64,000 bases of DNA from Erigeron canadensis (lineage: Eukaryota; Streptophyta; Magnoliopsida; Asterales; Asteraceae): assembly GCF_010389155.1 (NCBI RefSeq), contig NC_057761.1, forward strand, positions 10,046,501 to 10,110,500, written 5' to 3'. Numbering within the stretch: the first letter of the stretch is position 1; each line of letters begins with the position of its first letter. The notes under the pieces were generated by a model. That model saw nothing but the letters and a program-made list of their open reading frames with translations. It was not told the origin of the DNA and searched no databases. Below are positions 10,610 to 22,927 of the stretch, one piece after another. The position numbers and the translations under genes are program-made.

Positions 10610-10858
10610 AAGTTGTACACTGACGGGGTTGCCAGTTCAGACGGCTGCGGGGCGGGCCTCATGTTAATTAGCCCAGAGGACAAAGAATTCACTTATGCGC
10701 TGAGGTTTGAATTCGAGGTAACCAACAACGAAGGCGAATACAAAGCATTGCTGGCAGGGTTGCAAATGGCCAGAGACATGAAAATCCGCAATATCCACGC
10801 ATACGTTGACTCCCAATTAGTGGCGTGCCAAGTGAAACGGGAATACGATGCAAAGTAG
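10610..10858 (+). pseudogene. Tat second (archaeal-type) RNase H
   Basis: It starts with LYTDGVASSDGCGAGLML and continues with FEVTNNEGEYKALLAGLQ and YVDSQLVACQV. This is the additional RNase H typical of Tat and Ogre elements. The first D, the E of the NEGEY helix and the VDSQL aspartate are all present. It ends in TAG at 10856. Confidence 0.85.
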
Positions 10859-11065
10859 GGAACAACAAAGTTATACCTACAAAAGGTGCGGGAATTGATA
10901 GAATGCTCCAGTCATTTTGAGATAGAACACATTCGAATAAACCAGAACAAAAAAGCAGATGCCTTGAGTAAGTTAGCTTCGCTCACATTTGGACATTTGG
11001 GAAAACAAGTACTGGTGGAAGTCCTGAAGGAAAGATCAATAGAAGAAAAATAGGTCTCGGACCTC

Positions 11066-12280
11066 GTGGAGGAAGAAGGAAAAAACTGGATGACCCCCAT
11101 CTATGAATTCATGCTAAGTGGAATACTCCCGGCCGATAAAGACGAAGCCCGAAAAATTAGAGTTAAAGCTCCACAATACAAGATCCTAGACAAAAAATTA
11201 TATAAGAAAAGCTTCGTCATGTCGTGGCTTCGTTGCGTAGGGCCTAAACAAGCGGAGATGATAATCAGAGAAATACATGAGGGAATCTGCGGAGCCCATT
11301 CAGGGGCAAGGTCTGTCGCGACGAAGGCCATGAGGCTAGGATATTTTTGGCCAACTATGCACCAAGACTCCACAGCGTTACTGAAGAATTGCGAGGCGTG
11401 CCAGCTGCGAGCCAATGTCCCGAGACAACCAAAGAATGACATGACCTCAGTTATCTCGGCTTGACCCTTCATACAATGGGGAATCGACCTTGTAGGACCA
11501 CTCCCCGAAGCGCAGAACAAGAAAAAATTCCTGGTGGTTGCGATTGACTATTTTACAAAATGGGTCGAAGCAAAGCCGCTCGCCTCAACAAATAGGGACT
11601 AAATGAAAAAATTTGTGTGGGAACATATTATATGCAGATTCGGGATACCACAAGTGATAATATCTGATAATGGACCCCAATTTGCAAAAGGAGTTTTCCC
11701 TGAGTTCTGTAAGCAGTTACAGATTAAGCAATATTTCGCATCAGTCTACCACCCTCAAGGAAATGGACAAGTGGAGGAGACCAACAAGGAAATAATTAAG
11801 GGGATAGAGAAGCGTTTGGGACGGAGCCATAAAGGGCCTGGTGCTTTGGTCTAATAGGACAACACCAAAAAGGAGCAACGGAGAAACCCCGTTTAGCCTG
11901 GCATTTGGAACGGAAGCAGTAGTTCCGGAAGAGTTCCAAGACTCGACTCATCGAATGTTAGATACAGAAGGAAACGATGAGGAACTGCGGATAGATTTGG
12001 ACTTGCTCGAAGAACGAAGGGAGATAGCAGCCATCCGAGAAGCTGCCTTCAAAAAGAAAATAGAAGAGTGAACCCTACAAGTTTCAAGACCGGAGACTAT
12101 GTGCTACGATTAAATAGTGCTAGTGAAAAAGAGTATGAAGGAAAATTGGGGCCCACGTGGGAAGGACCATACCAAGTATAGACGTCGTTCGGAAATGGGG
12201 CATACAAGCTTGAAACACCTGAAGGGACTCCGGTCGATAGAACATGGAATGGTTCGAATTTACGAAAATTTTACTGTTAA
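11066..12280 (+). pseudogene. Tat integrase
   Basis: Spread over broken frames. The zinc-binding HHCC domain has HEGICGAHSGARSVATKA and CEACQLRAN (11260-11420). The catalytic core has WGIDLVGPLPEA, the DNGPQF segment and HPQGNGQVEETNKEI (11470-11800). A C-terminal part follows with LGPTWEGPYQV-like sequence to about 12280. Stops at 11462 and 11600 and a frameshift near 11840 interrupt it. Confidence 0.82.
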
Positions 12281-12572
12281 GTTTTTCTTACTGCACTAAT
12301 ACTTTTTAAGAATTTCAAAACATGCTGAATAACAAAATAAGTAATAATCTTTCAAATCAAGATATGTAAGGCTACGAGCCTAACAAAATTAAAGCCCAGA
12401 AGGGACAGACCACACAAAAAGGCTAATCGCCTCAAACATGGAGGGTCGCAACCTCAAATGGGAACAAACTGGCAGGGACGCCTGAGCAGATAACCCAAAA
12501 AGAATGAAACAAAAGACGATATAAAGTCTAAATTTGTTCTACGATAAAGTTCCATAAAACAAAATAAAAGGT

Positions 12573-13256
12573 TTAATCGAAGCGAGGCTTCACAGCCAGA
12601 AAGTCATGCACATCAGGGTCAGATAGATGAGTAACATCATAAATAAAATTACTTTGATAGGCAACCAAGTTCCTGATAGCTTGATCGAATGACTCCTTCG
12701 CCTTTACATAGCCAAGATCATGTTCAGAGTGAGAAGCAGAGAGCACCCCCTTTTTCTTTGATGCATTCACTACGAGATCAACCAACTTCACTGCCTCGGG
12801 ACCTGTTGCAAGTGTTTCACAAATATAAGGGATCACTTAGTTCACAAGACCATCGACCTTCTTTAGCAGATCTCCATTCTCGAGATCCCTCTGCAGTAAC
12901 TCATCATGACGCTTCGCCAAGCCACCACGCAAAGCCCTAACAATAACATCTTGTTCCGATAAACGTTTTTCCAGATCTAATATCTTATCAAACAGATTTC
13001 CAACAACACACTGAGATTCCTTCAACATGTCTTAGGAATATTCATACTCTCGACACAAACCGCTAATTAGAAGATTTTCCCGATCACCAAGGTTCTTTGA
13101 TAAAAGCTCTTCCTCCATAAACTTGCGAGCGGAGGTCCCAAAGAAAGTAATGGGCGACACATCGGTGGTGCCTTTCCCTTTCTTTAACATGGAATCAACA
13201 ACATCAAAAGGAGAACCAGAAGAACCAACGTCAGTAACTTTCCTCTTTGAAGACAT
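12573..13256 (-). pseudogene. Antisense ORF of the Tat element
   Basis: On the minus strand a frame from the ATG at 13256 (MSSKRKVTDVG) runs to 12573, broken only by two TAA codons (13032-13034 and 12837-12839) that do not shift the frame. The middle part has a heptad-like helix (LDLEKRLSEQD). The C-terminus has a run ending in HDFLAVKPRFD. Extra ORFs, including antisense ones, between integrase and the 3' LTR are known in Tat-lineage elements such as Grande. I do not recognise a domain, and the function is unknown. Confidence 0.65.
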
Positions 13257-13544
13257 AAAAGATCTGCAAAACAAGTATATATAAGAAGAAGGGGAAATGA
13301 ACAGTAAATGGCGACGGTAGTAGAAGATATTGACAGAGAGTCAGTGAAAAAAAATGCAGGAAATTAATAGCAGTATTGAATGAATGGAGAGTTTTGTGGA
13401 ACTAAGAAAGACACCATATCCGTTGATATAGAAACTCGGGATACGTGAAGGACTTTTTGGATTGCATCTACCACAACACGTCCTCACTAATTATCAGTTA
13501 GACAATAATAGTCCAAGACAATGTTTATTTTGCATTAACATCCC

Positions 13545-13560
13545 CTTGGACTGGGGGGAT
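13545..13560 (+). other. Polypurine tract of the Tat element
   Basis: GGACTGGGGGGAT lies immediately before the 3' LTR, as needed for plus-strand priming. Confidence 0.8.
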
Positions 13561-13939
13561 TGATGACATACCGTGCCTATGGAACGAAACGCGTCACGAA
13601 GGTTGTACGTAACAAAGGTCGTATAGAAGATAAAAGAAGATAAGAATTGCTTCCCTACAAAATCGGGATTTGTTCTTATCAAGAGGGCAAGCAATTATGT
13701 AAGTTATTCTTCTAAGAAAACCCTAAATCTTGGCTTATTTTCCAAGCTAGGATCGTCCCTATAAAAAGAGACCCCACGAAGGCATCATGGATATGCATAA
13801 TATAATCAGACCAAAAGAACGCAACTACACATACAATTGGCGTAAAGAGATTTACTCTACCTTTGGGGAATCGCCAACAAACAACCAAAAATACCCATCA
13901 TTCCCCTTCTTAACCTAACCTCGGTTTGGTGTACAAACA
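13561..13939 (+). repeat. 3' LTR of the Tat element
   Basis: 379 bp, collinear with 8007-8385. It starts TGATGACATACCG and is followed by the AAAAT target duplication. Confidence 0.92.
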
Positions 13940-13944
13940 AAAAT

Positions 13945-14484
13945 AGTAGTACAAAAGAAACGTGTTTTAGTACATGGCTTAATCGAGATTTGGGGGTAGC
14001 GCAACAAAGAAAAAAAAAACTTTAGCGCAACTGGCCAACTGCAGTCGCTGATGGCTTAATTTTATTTTTGTTAGGGGCTATAGTTAGCAAAATCCTAAAA
14101 ATAATAGGATGTATAAAACATAAAACAAATTAATAACTATATTAATGCAAACAATGACACTCTCATGAATGGTGATGTAATATATTGTCTTGATTTAAAT
14201 ATTACATGAATGTAATATGTAAAAACAATGCAAGTTAATATAAATTAAAAACTGTTATATATACGAAACAGAAGAAATTAATCAAAACTAAATGTTTAAA
14301 AATAAAATCGTAAATATGTGAAAGTTGTTTGATATAAACATGAGAGCCCAAAAGTTTGGTGTCAAAAACTAAAACTGAAAACTTTAATGAGGCAAAAGCT
14401 AGAAGTTAAAAACTTTATAGGTTAAAAATTAAAAGATATAAATTATAAGGGGTAAAAAGTGAAATTTTAAAGTTATTTATTGGG
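13945..14484. other. AT-rich spacer between two gypsy elements
   Basis: No protein-coding or structured feature recognised. Short direct repeats of GTTAAAAACT-like sequence occur at 14365-14440. Confidence 0.5.
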
Positions 14485-17167
14485 TGTAACACCCCACCGT
14501 TGGCGGAAACATGAGGTGTCATGAAAATTACAGCAAGACATGGAATTACATAGATACCGCTAAATGAAATAGAATATAATAAATATATTCCCAAAAACAT
14601 GAGTTTAAGTCATAACAGTGCTAAAATAGCTTATTACAAACAAGTCCATAAAGAAATAATCCAAGGCATGTAGCCTTTAAGTCTAACAATAAATAACGGA
14701 GCTCTAATCTCTGAAGTCCAAGCCTAGCATAGCAATCTTTATCCCTGATTAGCCTGAGTACCTGAAAAGTATACTAAAACGTGTCAACACAAAGGTTGGT
14801 GAGTTCGTAGGTTTTATGTCAAAAGTCTAGTCAAGAAATAAGTCTTTTGTCGATTCTTTTAAGTCTAAACAAGTAATAGTTCAATATATAACGAGCAGAG
14901 TTACACCATAATAAATCCAAAAGTCTCAAGTCTCAATGTCTCAAAATTTGGTCTTACTGTACCTGCCTTAGTCCAAAGTCTCAAAGTCTCAAGTTTCCAA
15001 TACACACAAAAAGCACATCAAATAAGTACGTCATAAAGCACAATAACAAACACATGGTCACACACATACAACAAAACATAAGCACGTCAAATGGCATAAG
15101 TAACTCAATATTGATCATAAAACAGAAATCGACAAAACTGTTTGAAAAACAAGTATACTTTCCACCCCAAAACTTGTAAAAAGGGGGCTACGAAACTCAC
15201 CTGAAAGCAGCACAAGTATAAATATCCTAGATCAACGAACAAGAACACGAACAGTCAGATACACCTGAAATAAGCTCACTATCTGTCCAAAAGTCCTACA
15301 TTGTCCACAAGTCACCCAGTAAGTACTTAAATTTGACTATACTTGTCTATGTCTTATACTAGTGTCTTAGGAAATGCCATTATGTCTTGTCAAATGTCAT
15401 AATATATATAATAGTATTGTTGTCCTTATAAATTGTCCAATAATAATGTCACGTCTTATGTTTATATCTCGTCAAGTATTCATTTGGAACGTCACGGTAT
15501 AATTTGTCAAATTCGAAAAGTCGTATGATTTATATTGTCTTTATAAAGTCTTTGGATATATATATTTATAGTCATAAGTCCATATTAAATAAATCCTTGT
15601 ATGTATATCCTATGTCCATATCAATTTAATACCATGTATATCTAATTAAATTAGTCTTTATGTATATATTTATTTATGTTTATATATATATATACATATC
15701 CATATTAATTCCATTATCATGATAGTTGGGATTTAATTTTAAAAATGAATCAAATATATAATTTAACTTTATTCTAAAAGACTTTAATTTTGACTAAAAT
15801 ACCAAAATAATACCCAAATCCAATTTTTGAACCAAAAACATTTTCTGACCGGTTTGACCGGCGTTGACCAACAGTTGACCGGCGTTGACCAAAACGGAAA
15901 ACCACAAACAAGTCTAGATCCGACCGGAAAGAAGAAAGGAACAAGATTTCAAAGTGATACATGCGACCACAACTTGGATCTAACCTAGATCTAACCAAAA
16001 ACAACCCAAAAAATCATATGTAAATTCGGATCTAAAAATTTTTTGGATCATAGTTTCAGGATTTGGAAGATTTTGGGTTTAAACATTCTGGATTTAAGGA
16101 TTTCGGTTCATAGATTTTCGGATCTAAAAGATTTCGGTTCATAACTTTTCGGATTTAAAAGATTTCGGTTCATAACTTTTCGGATTTGATGCTTTTCGGA
16201 TATACCTTTTCGGATCTACAAAGATTTCGGATATACATACTCATATTCATACACCAAAACCGAAATACATATGTTTTAGTCACACTTTTTGGGTTGAAAT
16301 CCAAGTTTTCATAGCAAACCGAAAATATATATGTATCTTGCCAAAAACTCGAATCTATATATATATACATATGTATAACCAAATATATATATAATATACA
16401 AAGCTTTTGGATTTAAAAGAAGGAAGAAGATTCATAACCGAAAACACACACACACACACACAGATATATATATATATAAATTTGTATATATATATAGCCT
16501 CATATATATACAAAAACCAATTTTTATTGTTGAACAATCATAGATTCATTCAAAACTTACCAAAATCTATAAGAAAATAAAGAAAAAATGATGAATATTG
16601 ATGGTGGTTCGTGGTGGTTGAAGGTGGTCGGCCGGAATTTTTAGAGAGGGGGAGGGGGGAGGCCACAAGAGAGAAAGAGAGGAGATGTGTGTGTGAGAAA
16701 GGGCAATGAAAGATGGGAGGCTAGGGTTGGGAATTTTAGGGTTTTGTTTATTCTTTTCCTTCTTTTGACCGAGTTTGACCAGCTTGACCTTCTAAAATAT
16801 CATCTGACTCGACAATTCAAGAAGACTCATGACCCGTAAATTTATTTTGTTGACATATTTGAATGTAATTTTTCAATAGTTTTCCAACGATAATAAATAT
16901 GTCTATATTTGTTCATTAAATCTTTAATTGATTTAATTTTAAGTATTTTACTTAATTTGGCATTTCCACAAAACAACTAGTATTCCTTCCGTTCTCGAGT
17001 CCACGTGCGGTTATTCTAAAGTCTAAATGTTCATAAAGCCCGAATAAAATATAAATCCATTTATTAAAATGATAAAGTCTTCAAAACTAATGACGTACAT
17101 AAACGAAGCGAACTAAAAACGACCAGAAAGTACTTCGGGGAAATACGCTCAGATGACGGTTGTCACA
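14485..17167 (-). repeat. 3' LTR of the Tekay element
   Basis: About 2.68 kb. Read on the minus strand it starts TGTGACAACCGTCATC and ends GGTGTTACA. Long LTRs are normal for Tekay/Del chromoviruses. It contains microsatellites (CA repeat near 16441-16461 and TA runs at 16463-16500) and short internal repeats. The partner LTR is outside the window, so the ends were set from the motif and from the polypurine tract next to 17167. Confidence 0.82.
16100..16225. repeat. Short tandem repeat inside the Tekay LTR
   Basis: About three copies of a 31-bp unit around ATTTCGGTTCATAACTTTTC, with a degraded fourth copy. Confidence 0.7.
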
Positions 17168-17185
17168 GCATTACCCCGTTAACAG
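17168..17185 (-). other. Polypurine tract of the Tekay element
   Basis: On the minus strand AACGGGGTAATGC lies directly before the LTR start TGTGACA. Confidence 0.65.
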
Positions 17186-18150
17186 AATTTCGCCCCGAAA
17201 TTCAACTCGAACTAGTCCTACTAAACATTTGGGGGTATTTTGTCTTGAAATGATCTTCCCGTTCCCAAGTATACCCAGGCCTTCGCTTTGAATTCCAACG
17301 AACCTTAACAAGTGTATACTAGGTTTTCTTTAGTTTCCGCACCTTGCGATCCACAATCTCTAAAGGTTCTTCAATGAAATTCGACTTATCGTCAATTCGG
17401 ATCTCGTCTATAGGCACATGACGATCTTCTTCAGCTAGACATTTTCTAAGATGCGACACATGAAATACGTCGTGAACTCCCTTAAGCTCTTCCGAAAGTC
17501 TCAATCGATAAGCTACCTCGCCAACTCTTTCTAGTATCTCAAAAGGTCCAATAAATCTGGGTCAGAGTTTTCCACTCTTGACAAATCTAACTACTCCTTT
17601 CCAAGGGGAAACCTTAAGAAGTACACAGTCCCCGACACTGAATTCCAAGGGTCTACGTCTGACGTCAGCATACTTCTTTTGATGTTCACCTGCTAGTCTA
17701 AGTCGCTCTTTAATCTGGATTATTTTCTAGGCAGTCTCTTCAATAAGCTCAGGCCCAACCAATTGGCTATCGCCAAAGTCAGACCACGCGACAGGTGATC
17801 TACATTTTCGTCCATACAATGCCTTAAAAGGAGCCATATCAATACTTGCGTGATAACTATTATTGTAGGAGAATTATACCAAATGTAGATGATCATCCCA
17901 GTTACCACCAAAATCTAAGACACAGGCTCTCAACATGTCTTCTAAAGTCTGAATCGTATGTTCACTCTGACCATCAGTTTGAGGATGGTACGCCGTGCTC
18001 ATGTCTATCCTGGTCCCAAAGGCCTTCTGAAACCCTCGCCAAAACTGAGAATTAAAGTGAGTATCTCTGTCTCAAATAATCGAAACTGGTACACCATGTT
18101 TCGACACGACTTCCTTTACATACTTCCTCACCAATTTCTTTGTGGGGTCT
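17186..18150 (-). pseudogene. Tekay integrase C-terminus and chromodomain, broken
   Basis: On the minus strand, broken frames continue the integrase. Recognisable parts are the linker GVHDVFHVSHLRKCLAEED (17410-17480), then EEPLEIVDRKVRKL, and after a stop the chromodomain strand VKVRWNSKRRPGYTWE followed by KYP. The chromodomain of chromoviral integrases binds histone marks and steers integration to heterochromatin. Stops and frameshifts make this copy non-functional. Confidence 0.8.
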
Positions 18151-20137
18151 TTTCACGAATGGCCAAGAAATGAGCAGACTTTGTCAATCTATCGACGATC
18201 ACCCATATTATATCATGACCCTCCTTCGTCCTAGGTAGTTTAGTAATGAAATCCATAGTTATGTTCTCCCACTTGCATTCAGGAATTTCTGGTTGTCTGA
18301 GTAATCCAGCAGGCTTTTGATGTTCCGCTTTCACCTGTAGACATGTCAAGCATCGACTTACAAACTCAGAAACATCTTTCTTCATGCCAGGCAACCAATA
18401 TAACTCACGCAAATCATAGTACATCTTGTCGGTGCCCGGATGTACGGAATACGTTGTATTATGAGCTTCGTTTAATATCAATGTTCGTAAATCAACAGTG
18501 GAAGGAACCCATAGTCTGTCCACAAAATACAAGCCGTCATCATTTCTTCTATCCAAATGTTGTTCCATTCCTCTTAGTTTCTTCTTAAGGAACCCATAGT
18601 CTGTCCATAAAATACAAGCCGTCAAATCCATGAATACTGCTGGTGTGTTAGTCAATCCAAAAGGCATCAATGTGAACTCAAAATCTCCATATCTTGTTCT
18701 AAAAGCAGTCATTGGTTTATCGTCCTCGTGTACACGCAATTGATGATACCCCGAACGTAAGTCTATTTTTGAGAAACACGTTGCGCCTTGAAGCTGGTCG
18801 AACAAATCATCAATCCTAGGAAGGGGATAACGATTCTTCACTGTTAACTTATTCAGCTCGCGATAGTCAATACACATGCGAAAAGAGCCATCTTTCTTTT
18901 TGACGAATAAAACAGGTGCTCCCCACGGTGACTGACTAGGCCTAATAAATCCCTTGTCTTGAAGTTCTTTTAATTGGATGGCCAACTCTTGTAATTCAGT
19001 TGTTGCTAATCTATAGGGGGATTTTGCTACAGGAGCTGCATTAGGAACAAGACTAAAGCGAAAATCAAGTTGTCGAGACGGAGGTAAGCCAGGTAAATCA
19101 TGAGGGAAAACATCCTGATAGTCCCGAACGACGGGGACATCAATCAAGCTAACCTCTTTAGTAGACGTATTCATGACATGACCCTCAAAAGAATCAGACA
19201 CCTCACCCTGAACTTCTAATATCTCGCCATTTGGTAAAGGAATTCTAACAATTTTTGCACTACATAGAATTGTCGCATCGACCAAAGACATCCAGTCCAT
19301 ACCAACAATAACGTCAAAACTCCCCATTTCAAAAGGCACTAAGTCAATAAAGAAAGCATGATTATTAAGAACTAATGTGCACGAACGGATGACTTGTTCT
19401 AATCTAACTAACCCACCATTAGCCATTTCTACGTCAAAACATAAATACATAGGGCTTAGCTTAGCATTCAGTAAAGGAACGAAACTAGTCGTGACAAAAC
19501 TATAATCAGTTCCAAAATCAAAGAGAACGGTAGCATAATGACCATTTAGAAGAAAAGTACCTGCAACAACGTTCGGGTCGTTGCGAGCCTCAGCAGCATT
19601 TAGAACAAAAGCCTGACCTCTAGCAGCTAGAGCCTGATTGCCCCTATTCTGATTAGGTCCAGTAATCTGTAGCTGGTTAGGATGAACTTCCACTTGAACT
19701 TGTTGTCCAACCCACTGAGGACACGTGTCCAACCCACGAACTCCGGTTGGTCTCCTTTGATTCAATGGTACAACATTCAATGGTGCCCTATTCAATGGTG
19801 CCACCTGAGTCCTTGGTTCCCGGCAATAATTTGTCAAATGCCCAGTCTTATTGCAGTTGTAGCATGTTAAACAATTCTGACTTGCTGCATGGTGAAGATT
19901 GCACTTGGTACACTTAGGGTGAGGACCCTCATATTCCTTTTTGCCAGCATCAGTCACTACAAATACCTTGCCTCTGTTCTGTCTCTTCCCATCAGATCGC
20001 CAAACTTTCTTACTACTACTCGTCTCACTGCTTTCCTTCCTTTTTGTCCCAACAACAGTAATAGTTCCACACTTAACCAACTTCTCTGTCATAGCTTCAG
20101 ACCTCAATATAGCCTCCTTTAGGGTAAGTGGGTGAAC
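18128..20137 (-). pseudogene. Tekay Gag C-terminus, protease, RT and integrase with internal deletion
   Basis: A 659-residue open frame. It holds the Gag C-terminus with zinc-binding CTKC and [14 protein letters not shown] (about residues 66-95), a protease in which the expected DSG reads [11 protein letters not shown] (about residue 197), and RT motifs with [19 protein letters not shown] and [12 protein letters not shown]. It then jumps straight into integrase ([49 protein letters not shown]). The RT YxDD site, connection and RNase H are missing, yet the frame is kept. The Gag reading continues 5' to the Copia insertion at 20142. Confidence 0.85.
18502..18624. repeat. 38-bp direct duplication at the Tekay deletion junction
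   Basis: 18502-18539 and 18587-18624 are the same 38-bp sequence, starting AAGGAACCCATAGTCTGTCC, with one mismatch and an 85-bp offset. The second copy sits exactly where RT homology stops. Read in two frames it gives two different peptides. It looks like filler DNA copied during the deletion. Confidence 0.75.
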
Positions 20138-20142
20138 AACAT

Positions 20143-20586
20143 GTTGGAACCAAGTTAAATGTGACCGTCATTGATCGTTTATCATTCGTGATATGATAAT
20201 TAACGATAACTGAAATCCCTATGTCTAGTAACTATACGATGGACGTATTTACTCTTAAAGACATATTATAGGGTTTCCCATTAGATGATTGAAACTACGG
20301 GGACTTATATTGCACATATTAAACACCAGGGGCTAAAGTTATAAATGTTCTCTCTATAGATAGAGAACCATATACAACACTTTTAACCCTAATCTTTATC
20401 TCATTCTTGTGTGTGTATTTTATCTCCCATATTCTTAATCTCATCATTAAACAATTATCTTGTTTTGGGAACCCGACATCAATGGCAAACATTATTGCTC
20501 TTACGAGGTCCTCTGGATCGTCAGGTACACATTATTATTATCATGTTTTCATTATGTTTACAATACGAATCATATTAATTCCAACA
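20143..20586 (+). repeat. 5' LTR of the nested Copia element
   Basis: Begins TGTTGGAACCAAG and ends TTCCAACA. It is collinear with 34962-35406. The TATA-like site reads CTATAGATAG here but CTATAAATAG in the 3' LTR. Confidence 0.92.
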
Positions 20587-20588
20587 TG

Positions 20589-20602
20589 TGGTATCATGAG
20601 CC
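20589..20602 (+). other. Primer-binding site of the nested Copia element
   Basis: TGGTATCATGAGCC, an initiator-Met type site with one extra T compared with TGGTATCAGAGCC, two bases after the LTR. Confidence 0.7.
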
Positions 20603-21889
20603 AAATGGTTTTTAACCGATCTAATGATTTGTATTGATTTGTTCCATAATTTGTTTGGAACTAATACCGAAAATATTGATTTCTAAAACTGAAATAACTT
20701 TTGATCTTAAATTATTTGGATACAATCATTTATGATTTAAGAAAAATAATGTTTGGCTGAAATAATTGCACGGATCGAAAACCGAAATAAGTTTTTTATC
20801 TTAGATTGTTAGATTTATTTTGTATTATTAAATCGAGAAACAAATTGTTTGAAGTCACCGCAATTAAAACATTTGTTTTTTGCTTTATCACTTTGGTCAA
20901 AATAATATGCAACATACAATTTTAAATATATATGGTTGACGACAACATATTGAAACAAGAAAAAAAAGAGTCAAATACTAATGATACTAGTTAATCAACC
21001 CGGGGCTTGTATGTAAAATTCGAAACAAAGAACCAACGATGGGGTTATCTTGCAAAAATGTCATTCACTTAAAGAAAAAGTGATGGCCTACATTTCATAG
21101 GTGAATGTAGTAAGGCTATAAATTAATACAATATATGTAAATAGAACACGATATAAATCAACACCTGGTGGTTAGCGGAACATGTGTCATATTCAACCAA
21201 CCACAACATTTATGTAGTTCACTTGTAATGAAGAAACATTAGTTTATGTAGGACTTGAACATCGAGCCATAAAAATGAAAATCCAAATAGTAGACAAAGA
21301 ACGTAACCAAACCCAGATTATTAAACAGTGCAAAAAAGCATCAGGTATTAAAGCATGAAAACTTGCTGGTCTATAGATAAGTATTTACCATTACAATGGA
21401 ATGATAATTACCATGTCAATGATGGCTTGTTACCGCATTGATTAAATATATAAGGTGCCACATGAAAAACATATATATAGACAACAAACGAAAGCCAAAA
21501 TCTAATTTATAAAATTTGATCATAAGGTTGTAAAAAGCTGTTCATATTACTGAATAAAACAAAAGGGACGAAAACAAAGACGCATATAATTGAAAAAATA
21601 TCATCCTCTTATCCGGGCTTGTCGTAAACGCAACAGCATCAGTGGCTTTTGAAATCGTTGTCCACTAAGCATCGGGTTCTTTCCAAAATGGCCCTACATT
21701 GAAAACATACAACATAAGCGTCAAATTGCATCAATTCTAAAGACAGGAATAAAGTACATGTAGGTCTCTGTTTATTAGAGCTAATGCTTTTCAAACGGCT
21801 TGTGATACGGGAAAAGAAAAAAGAATAAAGGAAATTAATGATGGGCACATATAACAGTTAGAAAATGTTACCTGGGAGAAAAAAAAAAT

Positions 21890-22145
21890 TCAAATTTTTT
21901 GTAGTACTACTTTGTAGACCACGTTCTTAGTTGTGTTTGAGCAGTTTCCATCTTTATCCACAATAAGGACCCTCAAACCCGCTTTGCTTGTAACTCTGGA
22001 AAGAGCAACATATAGTTGACCATGTGTGAAAACCGGACGTTGTAAAAACAACCCAACCTTTGCCAATGACTGTCCCTGGCTTTTATTTATGGTCATTGCA
22101 AAGCTAACAACCAAAGGAAACTGACGCCTTTGCCAATGGTCATTG
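21890..22145 (-). pseudogene. PIF1-type helicase C-terminal fragment
   Basis: Minus-strand reading with RRQFPLVVSFAMTINKSQGQ, then LFLQRPVFTHGQLYVALSRV and LRVLIVDKDG. This is the C-terminal RecA-like part of PIF1 helicases, including the helicase motifs VSFAMTINKSQGQS and YVALSRVTS. The rest of the helicase and the Rep domain of Helitron transposases are absent. About 80 residues remain, near the 3' end of the Helitron. Confidence 0.85.
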
Positions 22146-22159
22146 CTTGTAACAACCAA

Positions 22160-22927
22160 ATTAATCTATTTTTTGATGTTATGCAAATCTATTTTTAGTA
22201 TAGATATCGATGACATGCTTCTAACATTAGGCCAATTATTTGTTTCCTTGTAAATTATATAAAATTTACCCAAAGTAATTAAATTAAACATATTATAGTA
22301 AATTATCATTCATTACATAAAAGTAATTGGAAAACATGACAATATAGTTGTAGATACGTACCCCTTATAGTAGTCTTGTTATTGTTAATTGTATCATAGT
22401 GTCCATATTTCCAGCTACCTTATTGACACTATGCGGAAGATAAATCAGCATAGGGTTCACCCGGCTAGACATTGCAACATAAACTACCCAGTTCATTCCA
22501 GCCGGATACACCATAAATAATGAGCCCTATAAATAGATTAGTGAGTTACAGTAATTGAAAGAAACTGTTGTGTAAGACATAAGAGATTTAACTTCAAAAG
22601 TCAAGCCATATGATATGATAGAATATAACACTTATGGGGAAAACACCTGGTTTGCTCCCAACTGTTTAATACTATGAAAAAAAGTAGACATACTTGGTGT
22701 AATAAGCACAAGTTTTTGTTAGACAGTTGCAAACACAAATTTAAAAGACAACGATCTTATTTTATTCAAAATCCAAACCAAAGAAAAGTAAATGCCAATC
22801 CAAACAAAAGTACTTGTTCACCAGGAAAAAACATGAAACAAAACATATTAAAATAGCAATGCTGGAAGAAAGAAATAAAAGTCTTCAGCCATAATTGGCG
22901 ATCTGATCGTTGTCATAGGTAGGCATA
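22160..22927. other. Helitron spacer between helicase fragment and RPA-like gene
   Basis: AT-rich sequence. Short minus-strand frames near 22400-22520 do not match a family I know. Confidence 0.4.

Larger units (their letters stand above)
8002..13944 (+). mobile_element. Tat-lineage Ty3/gypsy retrotransposon, decayed
   Basis: The element proper is 8007-13939, with two 379-bp LTRs and identical AAAAT target duplications (8002-8006 and 13940-13944). The internal order is protease, RT, RNase H, a second RNase H, integrase, an antisense ORF, and a polypurine tract. The Tat lineage is shown by the second RNase H between RT-RNase H and integrase, and by the YVDDMVIKS active-site segment. No gag is found between the 5' LTR and protease. 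Many in-frame stops make it inactive. Confidence 0.92.

Noticed and set aside
16355..16537. Hydrophobic ORF of 60 codons on the minus strand
   Set aside because: Translation of CA and TA microsatellites inside the Tekay LTR.
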